From Trifolium pratense (Eukaryota > Streptophyta > Magnoliopsida > Fabales > Fabaceae), in assembly GCF_020283565.1 (NCBI RefSeq), contig NC_060065.1:52440409-52504408 (forward strand): 64,000 nucleotides of DNA, read 5' to 3'. Both the position numbers and the translations under genes were made by a program. The notes below the pieces were generated by a model. That model ran no database searches, was not told the origin of the DNA, and saw only the letters and a program-made list of their open reading frames with translations. Each line of letters opens with the position of its first letter. Within the stretch, counting starts at the first letter, position 1. Positions 11,488 through 21,686 of this stretch are shown piece after piece.

Positions 11488-14400
11488 TCAACTGTAGTAT
11501 TGTTTGAGCTTTTCGGCATTCCAAGGTCGAGGAATTTCTTTTCCGTAAAGATCTTCCAAATAATAGGCACCGTTTTCGGTTTTGGCTCGAACACGATAAG
11601 GTCCCTCCCAATTTGCCGCGAGTTTACCTTCACGAGAATCTTTTTGGTTGCGTCGGAGTACTAGTGTCCCAACGTCAAATTCTCGCTTGATGACCCTTTT
11701 GTCATGCCGTTTTGCTATTTTTTGTTTCAAAGTAGCTTCTCGGAGGGCTGCGCCGTCTCGGAGCTCTTCCAAGAGGTCGAGCTCTTCTCTGAGCATTTCG
11801 TGGTTGTCTTCCCCTTCGAGGGGTACTTCCGTTCGGAAAGATGATGCTCCGGTTTCTACTGGAATTACGGCCTCTGTTCCGTACGTCAGTCGGAAAGGCG
11901 TTTCTCCCGTTGTAGAATGTGGAGTGGTTCGGTAGGACCAGAGTACGCTGTGTAGTTCTTCTGTCCATTTTCCTTTTGCTTCATCCAACCTTCTTTTGAG
12001 TCCTCGTAGTATAACCCTATTTGCAGCTTCGGCTTGGCCGTTCGTTTGAGGGTGTTCGACAGAGGTGAAGTGTTGGGTTGTACCTATTTTTGCCATGAAT
12101 TCTCGCACTTTCTTGTCCGTGAATTGAGTCCCGTTATCTGTAATGACAACTTGAGGGATCCCAAACCTCGCAAGTATATTGCGTTTGAAGAATCGCAACA
12201 CGTTGAATGTTGTGATGTGGGCGAGAGGTTCGGCTTCGATCCATTTCGTGAAGTAGTCGACAGCTACTATTAAGTATTTATTTTGTCCTGCTGCCGTTGG
12301 AAACGGTCCTAAGAGGTCCATCCCCCACCAAGAAAACGGCCACGGGGACGATAGCGTTCTTAGCTCGTTTGGAGGGGCCAAGTGCATATCCCCGTGACGT
12401 TGGCATTTGTCACATTTTTTGACATGCTCTTTTGCGTCTGCTTGCATGGTAGGCCAATAGAATCCTGCTCGCAAGGCCTTTCTGGCCAAGGAGCGTCCAC
12501 CGATGTGTTGACCGTTTATTCCTTCGTGGATCTCGCCGAGGATCGAGGCTACCTCGCTTTCCTCGACACACCTTAGCAGAGGGATGGAAAATCCTCGGCG
12601 GTACATTTTTCCATTTAGGATTACATATGCGCAGGCTCTCCTTTTTACCTTAGCCGCCTCCTTCTTATCAAGTGGGAGGTTTCCAGTGTTCAGAAATTCG
12701 AACACGGGTGTCATCCAGCTGTTGGCGTCGATCTCGCATATCAGGAATACCTCGGTGGGTTTTACTATGCTTGGTTTGGATAGCGTTTCCTGAATAAGCG
12801 ATTGATTTCCACCTTTCTTTTTCTTAGTGCTTGCGAGCTTTGATAAAATATCTGCTCTTGCATTGTGTTCGCGAGGAACGTGCTTGATTTCGGTTTGTCT
12901 GAATTTGGTTAATTTTTCTTTGATCAAGTTTAAATATTCCGTGAGTCGCTCGTCTTTTGTTTGGTATTCCCCGGTTATTTGTGATGCGACGAGCTGTGAG
13001 TCCGTGAATATTTTAATTTCCTCGGCTTCCATATCCTGAGCCAACCTTAATCCCGCCAAGAAAGCTTCGTATTCGGCTTGGTTGTTTGTGGTTGGAAAGG
13101 TGAGCTCGAGTGAAACTTCTATGAGCGCTCCTTCACCGCTTTCGAGTATGATACCCGCACCACTCCCTTGTGGATTCGAGGATCCATCTACGAAGATGGT
13201 CCATTTGTTTTTGTTCGGGGTAGATGGTGTGGTCATCTCGGCTATGAAGTCTGCTAGCACTTGGGCTTTTAAAGCCTTTCTGCTTTCGAAAAAGATTTCG
13301 AATTCGGACAACTCGAGCGACCATTTTAGCATTCGTCCTGTCATATCCGGCCTCGCAAGGAGTTGTTTGATCGGTTGATCAGTTCGAACCACGATGGAGT
13401 GAGCTAAGAAATAGTGTCTTAGCTTCCTCGCGGCCATGACTACTGCTAAGGCCGTTTTTTCAATCTGTAAATACCGGAGTTCTGGTCCTTGCAGAGCCTT
13501 GCTCACGAAATAGACAGGTTTTTGTCCTTGCTCGGTTTCTCTTATGAGAACGGCGCTGATGGCCTCCGATGCTACGGCGAGATAAAGATATAATGTCTCC
13601 CCTTCGTTGGGTCGTGTTAGGACTGGAGGTTCGGATAGTGCTCGTTTTAAATGTTGTAGCGCATCCTCGCATTCCTTTGTCCATTCGAATGCGGATTCTT
13701 TTCGAAGTAATTTGAATAAAGGTAGCGCGTGTTGAGCGGATTTTGCGACAAAACGAGATAAGGCTGTGAGCATCCCGTTTAATGATTGGATAGATTTCTT
13801 TGAGTCCGGCGTAGGGAATTCAAAGAATGCTCTGCATTTATCGGGGTTAGCTTCGATTCCTCTTTCGGTTAAGTAAAACCCGAGGAATTTCCCAGCTTTT
13901 ACGCCGAACGTGCATTTTTCAGGATTGAATCTCATGTTATACTTTCTCGCTTGGTCGAACACTCTTTTTAGATGGGCTGTATGATCGACTTCCTCTTCGG
14001 ATTTGACGATCATATCATCCATGTAGACTTCGAGCATGTCACCGATTTCATTATTGAAGACTTTGTTCATCATCCTTTGGTATGTGGCGCCTGCGTTTTT
14101 AAGCCCGAAAGGCATTACGTTGTAATAATAATTACCGGATTCGGTCATAAACGCTGTTTTCTTTTTATCGATTTCAGCCATTTTTATTTGATTATAACCC
14201 GAGTACGCGTCCATAAACGATAGTAATTTAAATCCTGATGAATTATCTACTAATTTGTCTATGTTAGGTAAAGGGTAAGCGTCTTTAGGGCAAGCCCTAT
14301 TAAGATCGGTATAGTCAACACACATGCGCCATTTTCCATTCGATTTCTTAACAAGTACAACATTGGATAGCCAGGTGGTATACCTAGCTTCCGAAATGAA

Positions 14401-17187
14401 ATTTGCCTCGAGGAGGTCTTTTACAGCTTTTTCGGCAGCCTCCGCTTTTTCGGGAGACTGCTTCCTACGCCGCTGAACAACGGCACTAGCCCTAGGATCT
14501 AAAGTCAGCTGGTGACAAGCGACCTCAGGGTCGATACCAGGCATCTCTGCAGCGCTCCAGGCGAACAGTTCAGCATTGTCCTTAAGGCAGGCGATCAGCT
14601 GCTTTTTGACCAAGTCGGGGAGTCCAGTTCCAATCTTGATCCCTTTGAGGGGGTCTTCGCCCAAGGGCACCAGCTCGAAATCTCCGTCCGGGATGGGGCG
14701 GTAGATTTTCTTTTCAGCATCGGCGAGGTCCTTCTGTTTTTCTTCTTGATGCTCCTTTTTTGTGAGTCGAGCATCGATGTCGACGGAACCTCCAATAGTG
14801 TTTACCCCCGGATTTTTCTTTTCAGTTTTCTTGGGGGTTGCCACGGTGCTCAGATTCTTTGCCGCGGCCTCGAAGCATCTCCTCGCAGCAGCTATGTCGC
14901 CGTTGATGGTGGCGACCTGGCCGTCCGGTGTGTAGTATTTCAGCTTCAAGTGAACAGTGGACGACACAGCAAATAGCTCCGCTAAAGTAGTTCTGCCGAT
15001 GATGCAGTTGTACAGCGAGGGACAGTCGACGACCATGAATTGCGTCCTCACGGATTTCATAGCCTTTTCCTCGCCGAAAGTGACGATGAGGTCCACGTAT
15101 CCCCAAGGTTTGGTAGTCGACCCATTGAACCCCTGAAGGTCGGGTCCTACATATGGGACCAAGTTCTTCTCCGATAGCTGTAGAGTTTTGAATAGCCCCG
15201 AGTACATTACGTCGCACGAGCTCCCCTGATCTACGAGGATGCGGTGGACGTCGAAGTTTGCCATGCGAGCCCTCACCAACAGTGGTATCTGATAGTTTGG
15301 TGAGCCCCCGGGAACTTCTGATTTGTAGAAGGCCAGCGGGTCGGAGTCTCCCTCAGGTTTGGTGACGGTGATGGGAGTCACCGAGCAAACGTTTTCCAGC
15401 TCCTCGAACTTCCTTTTTACCGATCCGAGGGTGATTTTGTTTAGCCCTCCACCTGTTATCACCAGTGCTTTTGGGAAATTTTCCCATGAGCCATTCAGGT
15501 GGGCGTTGAAATGCCTTAGGAGCGCTCCCTCGTCTGACCCCGGGGATGGGAGTGGAATTTCAGGTGCTGAGATGGCAAGCGCCTGAGGGACGATGCCTCT
15601 GTTTTCCTGCTCGGGAACATCAATGGCCATTGCGACCTCTTGAGGCTCCCGCCTTTGTTGTTGTTGTTGTTGTTGTGCTTGTTCGTCGTTCTGAACATAT
15701 CTTCGGGCATAACCCTTTTGTATCAGAATCTCGATGGCATCTTTTAAGTGGACACAGTCCTCAGTGACGTGTCCATGGCTTTTATGATAGCGACAAAATT
15801 TCGTCCTATCAGTATTTGCCTTCATGGGCTGCTGTCTCGGGAAGTGGATCCCAGCCTTTTTGAAGTCCGCAGCGGAGACTTCGGCGAAAATGCGATCTCT
15901 TGACGCATTCAGTGGAGTATATGTTGTGAATTTTCCTCGAGGAGGTTTGGAATCTTTTATCCTTTCCTCCCTTTGCTTTTCGTTACCTCTTCGCGAGGTC
16001 CCAGCTTCGTCCTTTTCATAGTTCCTGGTTTTTTCTTGACTTTTCGGCCTTCTTATATCTTTGGCCCTTTGTTTCTCCTCGTAGGTAATGTACTTCTTCG
16101 CTTTTTCGAAGAATGCATCCAGCGTTTTCGGCTCTTCGATACCGACGGCTTTAGCAAAGTCGCTGTCTGGATGTAATCCCCTGTCGAGGAGATACAGCTT
16201 CATGCTCTCATCGACCTTCACTTCAACGGCTGCCTTGTTGAACCGTTCGAGGTAGGCCCTTAGAGGCTCGTTCTCGCCTTGGATGATGGCCTCGAGGGTT
16301 GCTTCAGTTTTTGGGTGACGCCTCGAGGAAGTGAAGTGAGCCCGGAAGCGGGCGCACAGGTCCGACCAAGAATCTACGGATCCTGGCGCCAAGCTCTTGT
16401 ACCAAGCCATAGCGCCTTTCCTCAGAGTTGTGGGAAAGAGCTTACACTTGATAGAGCCTCGTACATTTCTGTACTCGAGGAGAGCTTCAAGATTTTCGAT
16501 GTGCTCGTCCGGGTCTGTCGAGCCATCGTAGGTATCCATTGCCGGTGGTTTTTCGAGTCCGACCGGTAGGGGGAGTTCTCGGATCCTTCGGGAGAGGGGG
16601 CCTTGGTGATTGTCTCTCTCTTCCGGGGATCGGTTCCTCTGGCGACGAGGAGGGTTGTCCCTTCTAGGGGAATGTCTCCTCGGCGGGGTGGAGTTTCGAG
16701 ATATAGCCTCGTTTCTCCTTTCGCTTCTGTGGCGAGGTGGTGAGCGAGACCTGGAGTAGGTTCTGCTCCTCACTGGTGTGGGTGAACGGCGAGCTGGGCG
16801 AGCTTGCGCCGTGATCCTCGACTCGGCAATTGCGTCGATGCGACGGCTTTGTTGCTCGAGCCTTTGATTCTGCTGCTCGAATCGCTGGTTCTGTTGCAGC
16901 AGTAAGTCCAACTGGCGGTTGATTGCATTGACCAGCGCAGCCATCATTTCTTGCATGGGAACGCCCGGAGGGATAGCCGCTGCCGGAGTCGCCTGTGGCG
17001 GGGTAGCCACAGGGATCTGCGGTTCTTCTGGGTTGTAGGGCTCGTAATGCGCGTTTTGCTCTCCCTGGCCATCTTCCGTTACGGAGGCGAATTGGCCGTC
17101 CCCTGGGTGGTACGCTGCGTAGTCCATCGGTGATCCATGGTTCTCCGCCACTTGCTCCGGGATTTGATGGTTGTTAACGCCAGCCAT
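11488..17187 (-). CDS. Gag-Pol polyprotein, 1899 aa, intact
   Basis: One uninterrupted frame encodes capsid and all enzymes for reverse transcription and integration. Rough residue order: a Q/P-rich then R/S-rich N-terminus (1-200); retrotransposon gag domain (about 245-330); zinc-knuckle-like CRYHKSHGHVTEDC (about 465-478); aspartic protease ILVDQGSS (about 650); reverse transcriptase with VYMDD (about 1055); first RNase H (about 1165-1280); a second RNase H with FVDGSS, a later TDSQ and a REHNARAD motif (about 1330-1447); integrase zinc finger H-H-C-C (about 1554-1596) and the D-D-E core (GMDLLGPFP, TDNGTQF, E in NGQAEA). No chromodomain follows. The dual RNase H is a Tat/Athila-clade trait. 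With near-identical LTRs and no stops it could be autonomous. The ATG at 17187 lies 84 bp inside the LTR edge. Confidence 0.95.
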   Translation of the reverse strand: MAGVNNHQIPEQVAENHGSPMDYAAYHPGDGQFASVTEDGQGEQNAHYEPYNPEEPQIPVATPPQATPAAAIPPGVPMQEMMAALVNAINRQLDLLLQQNQRFEQQNQRLEQQSRRIDAIAESRITAQARPARRSPTPVRSRTYSRSRSPPRHRSERRNEAISRNSTPPRRHSPRRDNPPRRQRNRSPEERDNHQGPLSRRIRELPLPVGLEKPPAMDTYDGSTDPDEHIENLEALLEYRNVRGSIKCKLFPTTLRKGAMAWYKSLAPGSVDSWSDLCARFRAHFTSSRRHPKTEATLEAIIQGENEPLRAYLERFNKAAVEVKVDESMKLYLLDRGLHPDSDFAKAVGIEEPKTLDAFFEKAKKYITYEEKQRAKDIRRPKSQEKTRNYEKDEAGTSRRGNEKQREERIKDSKPPRGKFTTYTPLNASRDRIFAEVSAADFKKAGIHFPRQQPMKANTDRTKFCRYHKSHGHVTEDCVHLKDAIEILIQKGYARRYVQNDEQAQQQQQQQRREPQEVAMAIDVPEQENRGIVPQALAISAPEIPLPSPGSDEGALLRHFNAHLNGSWENFPKALVITGGGLNKITLGSVKRKFEELENVCSVTPITVTKPEGDSDPLAFYKSEVPGGSPNYQIPLLVRARMANFDVHRILVDQGSSCDVMYSGLFKTLQLSEKNLVPYVGPDLQGFNGSTTKPWGYVDLIVTFGEEKAMKSVRTQFMVVDCPSLYNCIIGRTTLAELFAVSSTVHLKLKYYTPDGQVATINGDIAAARRCFEAAAKNLSTVATPKKTEKKNPGVNTIGGSVDIDARLTKKEHQEEKQKDLADAEKKIYRPIPDGDFELVPLGEDPLKGIKIGTGLPDLVKKQLIACLKDNAELFAWSAAEMPGIDPEVACHQLTLDPRASAVVQRRRKQSPEKAEAAEKAVKDLLEANFISEARYTTWLSNVVLVKKSNGKWRMCVDYTDLNRACPKDAYPLPNIDKLVDNSSGFKLLSFMDAYSGYNQIKMAEIDKKKTAFMTESGNYYYNVMPFGLKNAGATYQRMMNKVFNNEIGDMLEVYMDDMIVKSEEEVDHTAHLKRVFDQARKYNMRFNPEKCTFGVKAGKFLGFYLTERGIEANPDKCRAFFEFPTPDSKKSIQSLNGMLTALSRFVAKSAQHALPLFKLLRKESAFEWTKECEDALQHLKRALSEPPVLTRPNEGETLYLYLAVASEAISAVLIRETEQGQKPVYFVSKALQGPELRYLQIEKTALAVVMAARKLRHYFLAHSIVVRTDQPIKQLLARPDMTGRMLKWSLELSEFEIFFESRKALKAQVLADFIAEMTTPSTPNKNKWTIFVDGSSNPQGSGAGIILESGEGALIEVSLELTFPTTNNQAEYEAFLAGLRLAQDMEAEEIKIFTDSQLVASQITGEYQTKDERLTEYLNLIKEKLTKFRQTEIKHVPREHNARADILSKLASTKKKKGGNQSLIQETLSKPSIVKPTEVFLICEIDANSWMTPVFEFLNTGNLPLDKKEAAKVKRRACAYVILNGKMYRRGFSIPLLRCVEESEVASILGEIHEGINGQHIGGRSLARKALRAGFYWPTMQADAKEHVKKCDKCQRHGDMHLAPPNELRTLSSPWPFSWWGMDLLGPFPTAAGQNKYLIVAVDYFTKWIEAEPLAHITTFNVLRFFKRNILARFGIPQVVITDNGTQFTDKKVREFMAKIGTTQHFTSVEHPQTNGQAEAANRVILRGLKRRLDEAKGKWTEELHSVLWSYRTTPHSTTGETPFRLTYGTEAVIPVETGASSFRTEVPLEGEDNHEMLREELDLLEELRDGAALREATLKQKIAKRHDKRVIKREFDVGTLVLRRNQKDSREGKLAANWEGPYRVRAKTENGAYYLEDLYGKEIPRPWNAEKLKQYYS

Positions 17188-17249
17188 TGGTCGTGAAAGG
17201 GTGTTTTGAGGAAGTTTTTAGTTTTTGGTTTGAATAAACAGGGAAACTA

Positions 17250-17271
17250 TGGTTCCCACAGACGGCGCCAC
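17250..17271 (-). other. Primer-binding site (tRNA-Asp-like)
   Basis: Reading the minus strand from the LTR end gives TGGCGCCGTCTGTGGGAAC. The first nine bases complement the 3' end of plant tRNA-Asp (..ACGGCGCCA). The tRNA identity is inferred from this short match. Confidence 0.8.
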
Positions 17272-17704
17272 TGATCGTGTTGACCAGAATGATGCGACTT
17301 CGCCGGCGTTTGCGGTGGTTGAGAGCGTTTGAGACCCCTGTTGGAGCGGAGGGGGGTTGTGTACCTGCAGGCACTCCGACGCTCAAGTCAGTATGTGTGT
17401 AAGGTTTTCTTAGCTATAAAAATGCGTACCTTGCAAATGAAGTGGAGATGCATATATATAGCCCCCAGCGCTGGGCTAAGGCCCTTGATGGCATTAATGG
17501 CCATCAAGTGACTGCCGGAAAACGGCTAAGGAGCCATGATGTGCAGTTAATGCTCATCATTCCGGTGTCTTAGACGTTACAGAAGCCATAGAGAAGTAGC
17601 CGTTGGTATCCCGAGCATTTATGGTGTGGCCGGTGGGTAAGGGTCAACTCGACTACACAAGCTCGTTAGAATCTGTACCGAGCTTCTAAGCTCGGCCCAG
17701 AACA
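17272..17704 (-). repeat. 5' LTR of the Tat element
   Basis: In minus-strand orientation this is the upstream LTR. It carries a TATA-like TATATATATGC at about 17452-17462 and is followed directly by the primer-binding site. It equals the other LTR in length and differs from it at one base. Confidence 0.93.
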
Positions 17705-17796
17705 CTTAGTATTAGAGTGTGTTTGGATGGGAATGATTCTAGAAATTCAAGGGATTTTAAATACTAGGCAGTTCAATTGATTTAATTGAATTCCTT

Positions 17797-18180
17797 TTAT
17801 TGTTTCTATTTTCTTATATAATTTTTTTTTAACTAAACTTTGATATTCCTATTTTTATGAGTATTTATTTTATTCTTTCTATATTCAATAATATCTTTAT
17901 TGTTTTTTTGTTTCTACTTTAATGCATAAATAGATTCATATATAATTTTTTTATTGTTTCTATTTTCTTATATAAATTTTTTTTTACTAAACTTTGATAT
18001 TCCTATTTTTATGAGTATTTATTTTATTCTTTCTATATTCAATAATATCTTTATTGTTTTTTTGTTTCTACTTTAATGCATAAATAGATTCATATATAAT
18101 CTTTTTATTGTTTCTACTTTCTTATATAATTTTTTTTTTACTAAACTTTGATATTCCTATTTTTATGCATATTAATAGAG
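17797..18180. repeat. 154-bp tandem repeat, about 2.5 copies
   Basis: The unit starts TTATTGTTTCTATTTTCTTATATA at 17797 and returns at 17951 and 18105, a 154-bp period. It includes 'CTAAACTTTGATATTCCT' and 'AATGCATAAATAGATTC'. It lies just upstream of PRP3 copy 1. A shorter version precedes copy 2 (31641-31950). Confidence 0.85.
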
Positions 18181-18285
18181 TAAAATTATATGCTTCAAAA
18201 AAAAAAAATAGAGTAAAATTATAATGAAAGATACAAAATTTGGAACATTATTAAAATTGATAAGTGCAAATTAGTAAATTGGGCA

Positions 18286-18495
18286 CTAATCAATTTTAAT
18301 ATAGTAGATTAGATTTTGTAACATGTACAAAAAAAAGATTAGATTTTGGAACCAAAAAAAAAAGATTAGATTAGATTTTTTTTTGACACATAAGAGTAAC
18401 ATGTACCAAAAAAAAAAGATTAGATTTTGTAGAAAAAAAAAGATTAGATTAGATTTTTTTTTTGACACATAAGATTAGATTAGATTAGAAGTAGA
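18286..18495. repeat. GATTAGATT / poly-A degenerate repeat upstream of PRP3
   Basis: Degenerate repeats of GATTAGATT, A-runs and 'TTTTTTTTGACACATAAGA' (twice) fill the distal promoter of PRP3 copy 1. The same block is present at 32077-32286 in copy 2 and, inverted and shortened, at about 38965-39005. Confidence 0.75.
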
Positions 18496-18505
18496 TTTGA
18501 AAAAA

Positions 18506-18520
18506 TTATTATAAATAAAG
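18506..18520 (+). promoter_or_regulatory. TATA box of PRP3 copy 1
   Basis: TTATTATAAATAAAGC at about 18506-18521 lies about 75 bp before the ATG at 18591. The identical site for copy 2 is at about 32297-32312. It is a plausible core promoter for both. Confidence 0.55.
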
Positions 18521-18590
18521 CTGAAGTGATTCTTATACTCCAATTCTTCATCACACACACGATAGAATAGAGTATCTCCCAAACCCTAGA

Positions 18591-21361
18591 ATGGACGTCA
18601 TCCCCGATAGGCGAAAGAGAGTTCGACATTCCGAAGGTGACCGCCATCATCGATCTGACCGGAATGCCAAACGCCACCGCAAAACCAGGGATAATAAGGT
18701 ATACGACAGGGACGAAAGAGAGGGTACGAAAGTTAGGTCTAAATTGAAGCGCGATGAAGAGATGGAAGATGATTGCGACAACAATGCATCACCACAAAAC
18801 GTGAGATTCTTTTTTGCCTTTCTAGTTCGTTTTATTTGCTTAATTCTATACTTTTGCCTTTCAGAGTATTGCTTTTGATTTAGAATCCCACTTGAAACTG
18901 TAGGAATTCTTGATTTCAGTAACTGTTTACTAGATTAGAATGATGATGCTGATATACTTGTACTGAGAAATATATATGTATGATAGCTTTTTATTTTTTT
19001 TATTTTTTTTTTGAACTCAATTACTTGGAGTTGGTGTTACCTAATTGCTTCCGTTTTGAATATTCATTCCACAAGAGTAATGCATTTATTGGTGTTTCAT
19101 CTGTGCTGTTTCAGGGTGTTGCTATGGGATCACCTGCTGCGGTGTCTGCTAGTGTGCCAGACTCAACTTTGGTCCCTCCTCCTTCCTTTCCTATTAAGGT
19201 ATCATCGATTTCTACCACAAATGAAAATAAGGGTGTTAGTTTTACCATGTCTCATGAGGTTACTGGAAAATTTAGTACAGATGGATCCTCTCCAATTGCT
19301 GGAAAACCTGGAAGCCTCTCTATTCATGCCTTAGCTAAGGCAAAGAAGGTTTTACAAATGCAAAAAGCTTTGTCGGAGAAACTCAAGAGAATTCCTCATG
19401 TAAATCCTCCAGCTAGTGGCATTAGTGCTGCTGGTGTCACAACTGCAGATGTTACTATCCCTCAGAAACCAACCAAGGCTCATGTTCTTCGTCTTGACGC
19501 CCATGGACGGGAAATAGATGAACATGGGAATGTTGTTAATGTAACTAAGCCAAGCAACCTTAGCACATTAAAGGTGTGTAGTTTTCTCAATTGTCTTTTT
19601 CTCATTTATTTATTGTCTCTTTCTATTTGCGAATATTGTCTTAACCCTACCATCTGTGTCTGATGATTCCAGGTCAACATTAATAAACAGAAGATAGATG
19701 CATTTGAAATACTAAAACCTGTGTTGGATTTTGATCCTGATTCTAACTCTCATTTTGACGAGAGTATTGGCATCAACAAAACAAAGCTCATGCGCCCCAA
19801 GAGGACAAATTTTCTGTTTGTGGAGGAAGGAAAATGGTCAAAAGATGCTGAATCAATAAAGTTGAAGGTATATCTCTTTGTTATTTGCCCTTCTAATTAC
19901 TTGCCCTTTACTTGTTTCTTTCAAATTATCTTATATGTGCTTTTGCTATTATTATTTCGCCTCATGCAGAGTAAATTTGGAGAAGCTCAAGCAAAAGAGC
20001 AGAAGGCCAAACAAGCACAGCTAGCAAAGGCAAAAGCTGCTCCTGATATAAATCCGAACTTAATAGAAATTACAGAGAGAGATGTAATGAAAGAAAAGCT
20101 GAAGGATCCAATTCCAGAAGTTGAGTGGTGGTAAGTTCATGCTTTATTTGGACTACTGGTTAATTTTGCATACAGAATTAGAATTACTAGAAGAGAAGGG
20201 TTATTTTTTATTTCCAAGCATTAACAAGAGCTTTTAAATTACTAGCAAAATATTCTGAGGTGTTTAAAAGGTGATTACAAATTAGTTAGGTGGGTATCTT
20301 TCCCCCAGGCTGACTGCAAAATGAATAATATAACATGAGTGGCTACATGTAAATCTAGTATTGTTTGTCTTTGAGGATATATATTGTCTTGTTATTTAAA
20401 TTAAATTTAAATAGTAAAAAAACTAGAAACAGAAAACGTGTAGTACGTGTATATTGATAAATCTTCAACTAACTTTTGGATTTTTGTCAGGGACGTGGCA
20501 CTTTTGCATTCTGGAAATTATGGTGACATTGACAACAGAACTGTAGACGAAGATAAACTGAAAATGGAAAAAATCACCTTTTATGTGGAGCATGTTCGCC
20601 CCATTGAACCGCCTGCTGAGCTTGCCCCTCCACCACCTCAACCTCTCAAGCTAACCAAACAGGAGCAAAAGAAACTCAAGACCCAAAGGCGTATAGCTAA
20701 GGAGAAGGAGCGACAAGAGATGATTAGACAGGGTGTCATAGAACCGCCAAAACCAAAGTTAAAGATGAACAATTTAATGAAAGTGCTCGGGACCGAAGCA
20801 ACTCAAGATCCCACTCGGCTTGAGAAGGAAGTACGTATTGCAGCTGCTGAGCGTGAGCAGGCTCACATCGATAGGAATATTGCACGCAAGCTTACTCCTG
20901 CCGAGCAGCGTGAGAAGAAGAAAAGGAAGCTGTTTGATGACTCAAATACACCGGATAGACTTGTGGCGCTTTACAGGATTAACGACCTCTCTCATCCACA
21001 GACTCGCATAAAAGTTGATCGTAACGCTCAATATAATGAGTTGACCGGATGTGCTGTGATTTACGATGGTATTAGCGTTGTCGTAGTTGAAGGTAAAAGC
21101 AAGACAATTGAGAGGTATGGAAAACTAATGCTCAGACGTATCAATTGGAGTGAGAAAGAAGAAACCGAAGATTCAAATGATGACAAGCCTGCCAACAAGT
21201 GTGTTCTGGTGTGGCAAGGAAATGTTGCCAAACAAAACTTCAATAAGTTCAGTGTTCATGATTGCATCACTGAAGCAGCTGCTCGGAAAGTGTTCGTGAA
21301 TGCTGGCGTTCCTCATTATTGGGACCATGCTGTCAACTATGAAGATGACGGCGCTGCTTGA
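18591..21361 (+). CDS. PRP3: U4/U6 snRNP protein PRP3-like (RDM16 type), copy 1
   Basis: Exons 18591-18800, 19115-19573, 19673-19867, 19970-20130 and 20491-21361 join in frame with GT-AG introns to give 631 residues. PRP3 stabilises the U4/U6 duplex in the tri-snRNP; the Arabidopsis orthologue RDM16 also affects RNA-directed DNA methylation. An R/D/E-rich N-terminus (1-70) is followed by the PRP3 domain (about 225-440), with KRTNFLFVEEGKWSKDAE, EVEWWDVALL and PPPPQPLKLTKQEQKKL. The C-terminal DUF1115-like domain (about 500-615) includes NKCVLVWQG and AARKVFVNAGVPHYWD. It is shorter than Arabidopsis RDM16 (near 790). A conserved part around residues 166-182, kept by the degenerate copy at 53.9-54.2 kb, has been deleted in frame. 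Expression and function are uncertain for that reason. Confidence 0.88.
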
Positions 21362-21686
21362 ATTGTCGTGTAGTGTTTTTGGTCAATATTATTAGCATAG
21401 TTAGCCAGGCTTTTTAAGAGTGATCAGTTATACAATTTGTGTTAAGCAGAGATATTTGAACACAATAAGAAATAAAATAGCTGTTGGTGCTCCTTGTTTC
21501 ATGTGGTCAATGATGTGATGTCTACAACTATTGTATAGGTTTGCTAACATCATTTAGTAATTAGTGGTGTAAACTTTTTTCCACTCAGAAAGTGTCCCTT
21601 TGATATGATTGTGTGCGACATCACTTGGTTAAAACTTAAAAGTTTCAGGCCTTTGAGATTTATTGCGATGTTTCAAACTGTAAGAT

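Larger units (their letters stand above)
6389..17704 (-). mobile_element. Ty3/gypsy Tat-lineage LTR retrotransposon, apparently complete
   Basis: Two 433-bp LTRs (6389-6821 and 17272-17704) begin TG and end CA. They are flanked by the 5-bp direct repeat CTTAG (6384-6388 and 17705-17709). On the minus strand the order is 5' LTR, a tRNA primer site TGGCGCCGT next to the LTR (about 17261-17271), gag-pol, a non-coding and antisense-gene region, a purine tract CTTGGGGGGCTCCT (about 6822-6835), and the 3' LTR. Domain order, two RNase H domains and no chromodomain fit the Tat lineage. The LTRs differ at one base (T at 6585, G at 17468), so insertion was recent. The element lies in an intron of the cupin gene. 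Confidence 0.95.
17851..21686 (+). repeat. Segmental duplication, copy 1 (PRP3 unit)
   Basis: About 3.84 kb matches 31641-35475 with only a handful of differences, including promoter, all introns and the 3' UTR. Introns are shared, so this is DNA duplication and not retroposition. Homology stops at GTAAGAT (21686 and 35475). The third PRP3 copy continues like copy 2 past this point, so copy 1 is the one truncated at the 3' side. Confidence 0.95.

Noticed and set aside
15516..15767. Open frames on both strands around a Gln/Asn-rich repeat
   Set aside because: They are shadows of the gag-pol frame, where a (TTG)n tract encodes the poly-Gln run; no independent signal.
11242..16569. Many plus-strand frames of 60-150 codons opposite gag-pol
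   Set aside because: They follow codon bias of the gag-pol frame on the other strand, lack promoters and motifs, and are not comparable to the antisense genes at 7184 and 8668.
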